Shown here in pieces: positions 63,163-64,000 of a stretch of DNA of 64,000 nt. A program made the translations under genes and the position numbers. The stretch comes from Glandiceps talaboti (lineage: Eukaryota; Hemichordata; Enteropneusta; Spengelidae), in assembly GCF_964340395.1 (NCBI RefSeq), contig NC_135567.1, positions 406,383 to 470,382 on the forward strand, given 5' to 3'. A model generated the notes under the pieces. It was not told the DNA's origin. It saw nothing but the letters and a program-made list of their open reading frames with translations, and made no database searches. How positions within the stretch are numbered: position 1 is the first letter of the stretch; every line of letters starts with the position of its first letter.

Positions 63163-63310
63163 TAGGATTAACATATGATACAAATTATCAATATGTGACA
63201 CAATTTATCAATATGGTGGGGGTTTATACATGTGATACAATGTATCAATGTGGTTTTACAAGTGATACAATTTATCAATATGTGGTTACATGTGATACAA
63301 TGTATCACTT
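63163..63310. repeat. Degenerate tandem repeat of a near-palindrome, about 5 copies
   Basis: 'tgatacaatgtatca', self-complementary except at its centre, recurs about every 25-35 bases as tgatacaaattatca, tgacacaatttatca, tgatacaatgtatca, tgatacaatttatca and tgatacaatgtatca. Linkers are 'atatgtggtt' and 'tacatg'. Confidence 0.85.
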
Positions 63311-64000
63311 TCCTCTCTGGAGTTGGTTTACATGTCACTACAAAAATTGTGTGGAAAATGCAATAAACTTTGAGAGGGCAATGTACTAATTTCCTACAAC
63401 AACTGTAACTTCATAGCAATCAATGCTGAGTACCTTTACATTTGTAACTTTCAAATCTGGAATAATTGTTCATGAGGGTCCATCACATCTATGATTGATG
63501 ACTGTTTATATTTTGTTTTATGCATGGAACATGGTGTTGTCTAGGGTATCTACACAATAACAAATGGATACTTTAAATTATCAAGGAGAGGCTGTCTCAG
63601 TCTTGTAGTCTCATTGTTGCTGTGCCCTTGTTTCTGACACACTTTGATACATCATTGCCACATTGTTGCACTGTATTACTGCTACATATTGTTGGAAATG
63701 TGTGAGATCACATTATGGATCTTTTTTATTGCAAGATTGCTACAATTTTGTAATGTTTAGTGACAAAGCAAGATATGTAATAGTTACAATGTAGCAAAAT
63801 GAGATATCTCATGCCACCTGTTTTGAAGTATGAAAAAAACATGATTCAGAAGTTTGATTACAACATTGCTGAAATATGTAGCAAACTCGTGTCTTTTGTT
63901 GTGTTGTGATATTTTGAAAAGGGACACGACTTTTTAACATACCACTGTGATGTTTTGAAGTGACAAACTGCTTGACAAGACATTTTCTACTGAATGTCTT
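63311..64000. other. Unassigned DNA to the window end
   Basis: AT-rich, rich in 'cattgttg' and 'ttgc' words but without a clear repeat, gene or RNA. Confidence 0.45.

Overview
This window looks like gene-poor, repeat-saturated nuclear DNA from a eukaryote, most likely an animal. I could not find one protein-coding gene, rRNA, tRNA or CRISPR array that I would defend. The evidence for a metazoan genome is the AT-rich intergenic texture, kilobase-scale minisatellite arrays, (GA)n, (CA)n, (TG)n, (ATC)n and (TACA)n microsatellites, foldback and MITE-like inverted repeats, and degenerate interspersed elements present in two copies. Several dispersed modules, such as the (GGAC)n tail with a GC-rich hairpin and the 'aaaatggctgcc' repeat, feel like those of marine invertebrates (lancelet, hemichordate or mollusc). 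That placement is an impression, not a demonstrated assignment.

Layout. 1-2755: 36-bp satellite, already running at the window start. 2756-9359: 46-bp satellite abutting it directly. 9360-11216: AT-rich DNA holding an old, decayed tandem array of about 140 bp per unit. 11217-11382: (GA)n. 11512-21365: a 27-bp minisatellite of nearly 10 kb that runs into a (TACC)n/(TACA)n/(CAGA)n block ending about 21815. 22569-24904: a composite element with inverted ends and an internal 247-bp tandem repeat, followed by a MITE-like element (24916-25270). 25986-28252: first copy of a 2.2-kb element with 'cagtaccgtagcct' ends. 29256-33008: 25-bp satellite that inverts at its right end. 33686-37472: arrays of 16, 26 and 66 bp. 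39000-40350: an inverted, diverged copy of the composite element carrying a second MITE. 41622-41940: perfect inverted repeat plus 31-bp array. 44580-46813: second, more complete copy of the 2.2-kb element. 47664-48383: foldback element with a 30/31-bp internal array. 48885-50625: 41-bp array. 50690-52175: composite of 113-bp and 143-bp degenerate repeats, (CA)n and a (GGAC)n hairpin tail. 54001-54590: 151-bp repeats with the same tail. 54757-58968: 39/36-bp array. 59865-60990: 91-bp array. 61230-61467: seven identical 34-bp copies. 62333-62474: long hairpin. The remainder is unassigned single-copy-looking DNA.

Roughly 36 kb, more than half the window, is tandem repeat, spread over more than twenty arrays whose units are not obviously related. 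The long open reading frames are produced by the arrays: units of 27, 36, 39 and 66 bp keep one frame open because their length divides by three, and units of 16, 26 and 41 bp happen to lack stops in all three frames of one strand. Substitutions between units of the best ORF (66-bp array, 497 codons) are mostly amino-acid changing, which argues against a selected protein. The only non-repeat segment with a hint of coding structure is a minus-strand candidate exon at 47290-47532 with plausible splice sites. I did not find a new gene system. The interesting material is structural: higher-order duplications inside satellites, an array that flips orientation at a perfect palindrome, foldback elements and paired non-autonomous elements.
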